DNA of 64,000 nucleotides. It comes from an uncultured Spirochaetales bacterium (GTDB lineage: Bacteria; Spirochaetota; Spirochaetia; JAFGXN01). Position numbers and translations under genes: made by a program. Under the pieces are notes generated by a model. The model was not told where the DNA came from and searched no databases. It saw only the letters and a program-made list of their open reading frames with translations. Positions 60,758 through 64,000 of the stretch are shown one piece after another (position 1 is the first letter of the stretch; the number at the start of each line of letters is the position of its first letter). The DNA is taken from the NCBI GenBank assembly GCA_949289575.1, contig CASEOG010000005.1, positions 62,001 to 126,000 of the forward strand, in the 5' to 3' direction.

Positions 60758-63556
60758 CTACCACCGGCTCAGGTTATAATCAATTGCGGCCTTCGAATTG
60801 GTAATATATCCGTTATTGCACGGAATCGGACACGCCGGCCAGTTTATACGGGTAAAATGCCAGGTATTGGCTCCTGTTTTATCGTAAGAATTTTTTTGGG
60901 CAGGATCCAGATCGCGATCTAAATCATAACCGTGAACTTCGAAATTAAAAACATCCGCCAATCCGGTTCCGATCATAATAATTTCATCCGGATTAAAGGT
61001 CGTCATAGCCCGGTTGCCCATTTTGACCTTAACATAACCGCCTTTCGAATATTTTTTGTCGGCATCTGCCCATAATCCCCAGAACGGGCCGTAATCGCGA
61101 ACCGTCATCTGCAAATCCATCGTTCCGGAATAAAGCGGTGTTGTCACCTGAATTCCGCTGATTGTCAGCTGACGCGGTTGCTGGGAAGCCGTCGACACAG
61201 ACATACTCATCGAAAGAACAATTCCGTAACCGGTCCAATCGGAATAGGTTGTGCCCGCCGATCCGCCGGATCCCGTTAAGTTGGTGACACTTCCGACATT
61301 AAAAGACATTTTGCCGCCTTTTTCTCCGTTATGGGAGAAACTGAGTCCCGGCATCCAGCTGACGGTTTTGCTCCACATCATTCGCGGTATATTCAGCTGC
61401 CAGATCGTATTCAAAGCACAATCGGTCATCCACTTGGAAAGATGGGCAAATTCCTTATCGCTCAAATTCGGCCAGCCGACAACTTTTTCTCCGAGATTTT
61501 GGCGATCCGCATTTATCTCGTTAAAGACAAGCTGATATTCGATTTTCATCCACTGATTCATATCAACTTCTTTTTGTCTCAGGATGCATTTCCAGGCTTC
61601 CCGATCCCAGGTCGCATAATCCCATGTCACCGAGCCTTTCCGGTTACCGTTTGCATCGAAATCCTCCATCGGGTCCTGCCACTCGATTTTACCGTCTTTA
61701 AAGTAATCATTCATCGGGTACTCGACCACATGACTGACTTTGGCGGTATCTTTCTTGGGGAAATGCTTCGACGGGTTCGTATTGGCCGGCGGCAGACTGA
61801 GCGGATAAACGCCTTTTTCGTCACCGTACCAGCATGTGCGCACAAGCGTAACGTCATAAAGATAACCGATTTCGGAATTCATATTCAATTCTGCCGAAAC
61901 TTTGACGGTACCGATTTCGGTTCCCTGCGTAGCGGAAATCGAAACCAGTGTCGGCGGCGCTTTTTTGAAATACAACGATTTTGTGTACGTCGAACGGCCC
62001 GGTAAATGGATATCGGCGGCTCCCTCACCCAATGTTGTATTAATCTCGGTCGAATAAGTTTGGTATTCCGAATTCAGCGAAATCTCAACCGCTCCGCTCG
62101 AAGTCTCGTACCCGGCTATCATGGCCTCTTTAATCGGCAGAATTCTGAAATAGAGTTCGGCATCGGAGATCGCCCCTGACAGTTTCTCTCCCAATTCGGC
62201 AGCGGAGACGGAGGCTTCCGGAGACGATGCTTTCAGAATCGGATTTCCCCATTCCGCATCCGATCCCGGAGCCAGTCCGTCAGCCGTCGCCGTTGCGGCA
62301 AAAACGTAATAGGCATCGGCATTCAGACAAACCGGCCAGGAAAGTGCAATGGTATCGTCGGCCTTCAGCATGGCATACGGAGTCAGCGTATCCGCAGACA
62401 CCAGAGCGGCTCCTTTGGAGCGGTCCTGATCGGCATAGTTATCCAAAGAGGACAATGTCCCGACACCGTATTCATTGACGGCAGCCACGCGGTAATAGAA
62501 TTTGGCGCCGCTTTGAATTTCACTGCTGTTGTCATACCAGACCAGACCCGTTACAGTTTTATCATTAACCGTCGCAGAAATTTGCGATAACACGGAAAGA
62601 TTATCAATGGCAATCTCGGTTCCGACAGTATTTCCGCTGTTAAACTCATCTTCGGTAATCCGGTAAACACGGTAAGCGACGGCATTGTCATCTTTTGTCC
62701 AACTGACACGAATGGCATTCAGGACCTCTCCGGTCGAAACCGACTGGATGTATCCGGCCTGAGGCGCTCCGGCCGTCAGTAATGCGCCGCGAATCATCGA
62801 ACTGCGCGCGCTGACTGTCTCCCTGTCAAAACAGGCCACGACATAGTAATAATAACTGACACCGCTTTTGAGCGTTCCGCCGTTTAATTCGCTGTAGTCA
62901 TCATAAACCGTTTCGGTAAAGGCCTGATTGAGCTGCACAAAATCTTCGATATTCGGAACCACATCGTCATACGGGGATTCCGCCCGGTAAAGATAATAAA
63001 AGGAGGCACCGTCGACAGCTCCCCATGTGACCGTGATTTTTTCCGTCGATTCGCGAAACGAAGCGGTCAGATTGGTCACTCCGGCCAAGGCAAAACCCTC
63101 TGCTGCGGCGCTGAGAGAACTCACCTCGGTTTCCGCCGAACTCATATTGACGGCACGGACATAATAGGTGTAGGTCACGCCGACATCAATCGAATGGTTA
63201 CCGACCATATCGTCATAGTATAAGTTTTGAATCGGCTGGGTTCCTGTCAGACTGGTCAAAAGCTTATTGCCCTCCGCATCGCTGCTCTCGCGGTAAACAT
63301 AATACCAGATCTGAACATCTTCGTAGAAGACCTGTTTCCAGGTAATCCGGATACGGTCGCTGTAATCCCCTTTTGTTGCGGTAACAAGTGTCGGAACCGG
63401 AATAGCCGGATTTACACTCAACCCGCTGTCGGTCTCCTCTCCCGCAACCGGAGTCTCTGTCTGAACAATTTTTCCCGTCAAATCTCTCAGCTGGTTCGCA
63501 CAACCGAATAAAAGAAACAATGACAGCATCAAACCGAAAAGTCTATTCATCTTCAT
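60758..63556 (-). CDS. Fibronectin type III-repeat surface lipoprotein
   Basis: The 932-residue protein has a signal peptide ending in L-L-F-G-C (lipobox). Residues about 50-480 hold at least four fibronectin type III-like domains, each with the pattern I-x-V-x-W and a late Y-x-Y-Y-V-x-A-V, for example V-T-Y-T-Y-Y-V-R-A-V-N. The C-terminal 400 residues are a different domain rich in Trp and Tyr (W-T-G-Y-G-I-V-L-S), unrecognised. The layout suggests an extracellular polymer-binding or adhesion protein. It lies nine bases downstream of another FnIII-domain gene. Confidence 0.75.
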   Translation of the reverse strand: MKMNRLFGLMLSLFLLFGCANQLRDLTGKIVQTETPVAGEETDSGLSVNPAIPVPTLVTATKGDYSDRIRITWKQVFYEDVQIWYYVYRESSDAEGNKLLTSLTGTQPIQNLYYDDMVGNHSIDVGVTYTYYVRAVNMSSAETEVSSLSAAAEGFALAGVTNLTASFRESTEKITVTWGAVDGASFYYLYRAESPYDDVVPNIEDFVQLNQAFTETVYDDYSELNGGTLKSGVSYYYYVVACFDRETVSARSSMIRGALLTAGAPQAGYIQSVSTGEVLNAIRVSWTKDDNAVAYRVYRITEDEFNSGNTVGTEIAIDNLSVLSQISATVNDKTVTGLVWYDNSSEIQSGAKFYYRVAAVNEYGVGTLSSLDNYADQDRSKGAALVSADTLTPYAMLKADDTIALSWPVCLNADAYYVFAATATADGLAPGSDAEWGNPILKASSPEASVSAAELGEKLSGAISDAELYFRILPIKEAMIAGYETSSGAVEISLNSEYQTYSTEINTTLGEGAADIHLPGRSTYTKSLYFKKAPPTLVSISATQGTEIGTVKVSAELNMNSEIGYLYDVTLVRTCWYGDEKGVYPLSLPPANTNPSKHFPKKDTAKVSHVVEYPMNDYFKDGKIEWQDPMEDFDANGNRKGSVTWDYATWDREAWKCILRQKEVDMNQWMKIEYQLVFNEINADRQNLGEKVVGWPNLSDKEFAHLSKWMTDCALNTIWQLNIPRMMWSKTVSWMPGLSFSHNGEKGGKMSFNVGSVTNLTGSGGSAGTTYSDWTGYGIVLSMSMSVSTASQQPRQLTISGIQVTTPLYSGTMDLQMTVRDYGPFWGLWADADKKYSKGGYVKVKMGNRAMTTFNPDEIIMIGTGLADVFNFEVHGYDLDRDLDPAQKNSYDKTGANTWHFTRINWPACPIPCNNGYITNSKAAIDYNLSRW

Positions 63557-63565
63557 TTCTTCCCC

Positions 63566-64000
63566 CTATTCTTCCGTTTGTCTGTTATCGGGAACGCTTA
63601 CCGTTACCATTTCCGCCGTCGAATAAATAATACCGGCCCCTTCGGCCGCATTGTCGGTGGCGGCAATGCCGAAATAATAATTTCCGCTTTCCAACGGGAA
63701 AGGCAATTCGGCGGGAGAGGAGGCTGCTTCTCCGATATAGGTAAACCCGGCCTCACCCGAGGCTTTGGCATAAACTGCCCACGTCCCGGTCGTAGAATTT
63801 CCGGACCAGGAAATTTGAACCGTTCCGTTACCTGCATCGGTAACCGTTATACCGGTCACACCGCCGGAACATTTTGCGGCATCGGTCGGGGATACCACAT
63901 AACCGTAAGCCATATTCGACCATGGCAAAGTCGCATTCACACTGCTTCCGTAAGAAGGCCGAACCTGAAAATAAGCCTGAGTCCGGTACATCTCCGAATT
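63566..64000 (-). CDS. Fibronectin type III-like protein (partial, runs off the window)
   Basis: The frame is open to the last base of the window, so the N terminus is missing; at least 144 residues are present. The visible part has one FnIII-like domain (V-T-D-A-G-N-G-T-V-Q-I-S-W-S-G and Y-Y-F-G-I-A-A-T-D-N). It probably belongs to the same surface-protein operon as the next two genes. Confidence 0.65.
   Translation of the reverse strand, partial: NSEMYRTQAYFQVRPSYGSSVNATLPWSNMAYGYVVSPTDAAKCSGGVTGITVTDAGNGTVQISWSGNSTTGTWAVYAKASGEAGFTYIGEAASSPAELPFPLESGNYYFGIAATDNAAEGAGIIYSTAEMVTVSVPDNRQTEE

Overview
The window looks like chromosomal DNA of a Treponema-like spirochaete of medium G+C content. 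The evidence is a 1395-residue coiled-coil membrane protein of the spirochaete-specific type, many short-signal lipoproteins, leucine-rich-repeat (LRR) lipoproteins, a TrkA/TrkH pair, an EF-G2-like GTPase and an IorAB/phenylacetate-CoA ligase cluster. No tRNA or rRNA gene was seen.

Layout. 1-5.8 kb: end of a thioredoxin reductase, a GH3 hexosaminidase, a GNAT acetyltransferase, an asparaginyl-tRNA-synthetase-like enzyme (opposite strand), a SET-domain protein, exonuclease III and a HIT protein. 5.8-17 kb: the giant coiled-coil protein, two small genes, then a minus-strand operon of homocysteine methyltransferase/MTHFR fusion, amidohydrolase and M16 metallopeptidase. 17-24.2 kb: a tandem palindromic repeat, two paralogous Ig-like/LRR lipoproteins and a phosphorelay operon (REC-HD-GYP, Hpt, hybrid kinase). 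24.3-33.3 kb: EF-G2, an acidic LRR protein, mnmE, a nucleoside kinase, a degenerate HD-GYP protein and gltX. 33.3-41.2 kb: trkHA, a GPH symporter, a C_GCAxxG_C_C protein and clpA/clpS. 41.3-47.8 kb: a five-gene envelope operon (lipoprotein, LysM transglycosylase, two exported proteins, ABC-F). 47.9-54.2 kb: a frameshifted phosphoesterase, then a stand-alone cas9 island and a split Rpn-type nuclease gene. 54.2-57.7 kb: iorA, iorB and a phenylacetate-CoA ligase. 58-64 kb: a run of Ig-like and fibronectin-III surface lipoproteins on the minus strand.

The most unusual part is the cas9 island (about 49.2-53.0 kb). The Cas9 ORF is intact (1125 aa) and keeps all four RuvC residues, but the HNH active site reads E-I-G-F where family members have E-I-D-H, so it is predicted to be a natural nickase or a binder. 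Divergent from cas9, and sharing its -35 box, lies a promoter for a plus-strand RNA of about 130 nt. That RNA has an anti-repeat, a GNRA-capped hairpin and an intrinsic terminator, so it is a tracrRNA candidate. Downstream of cas9 there is no normal CRISPR array and no cas1 or cas2. Instead there is one repeat-like segment that can form 28 base pairs with the tracrRNA 5' end. It sits 23 nt after a predicted start site of its own promoter and is followed by a strong hairpin. This looks like a self-contained single-guide crRNA gene serving an HNH-dead Cas9, possibly a regulatory system, although a decaying CRISPR locus remains a fair alternative.

Several promoters here place the -10 box 5-8 nt before the start codon (SET gene, clpS, the 41.3 kb lipoprotein, cas9), which suggests leaderless mRNAs. 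All functional calls rest on reading motifs by eye; no database search was run.
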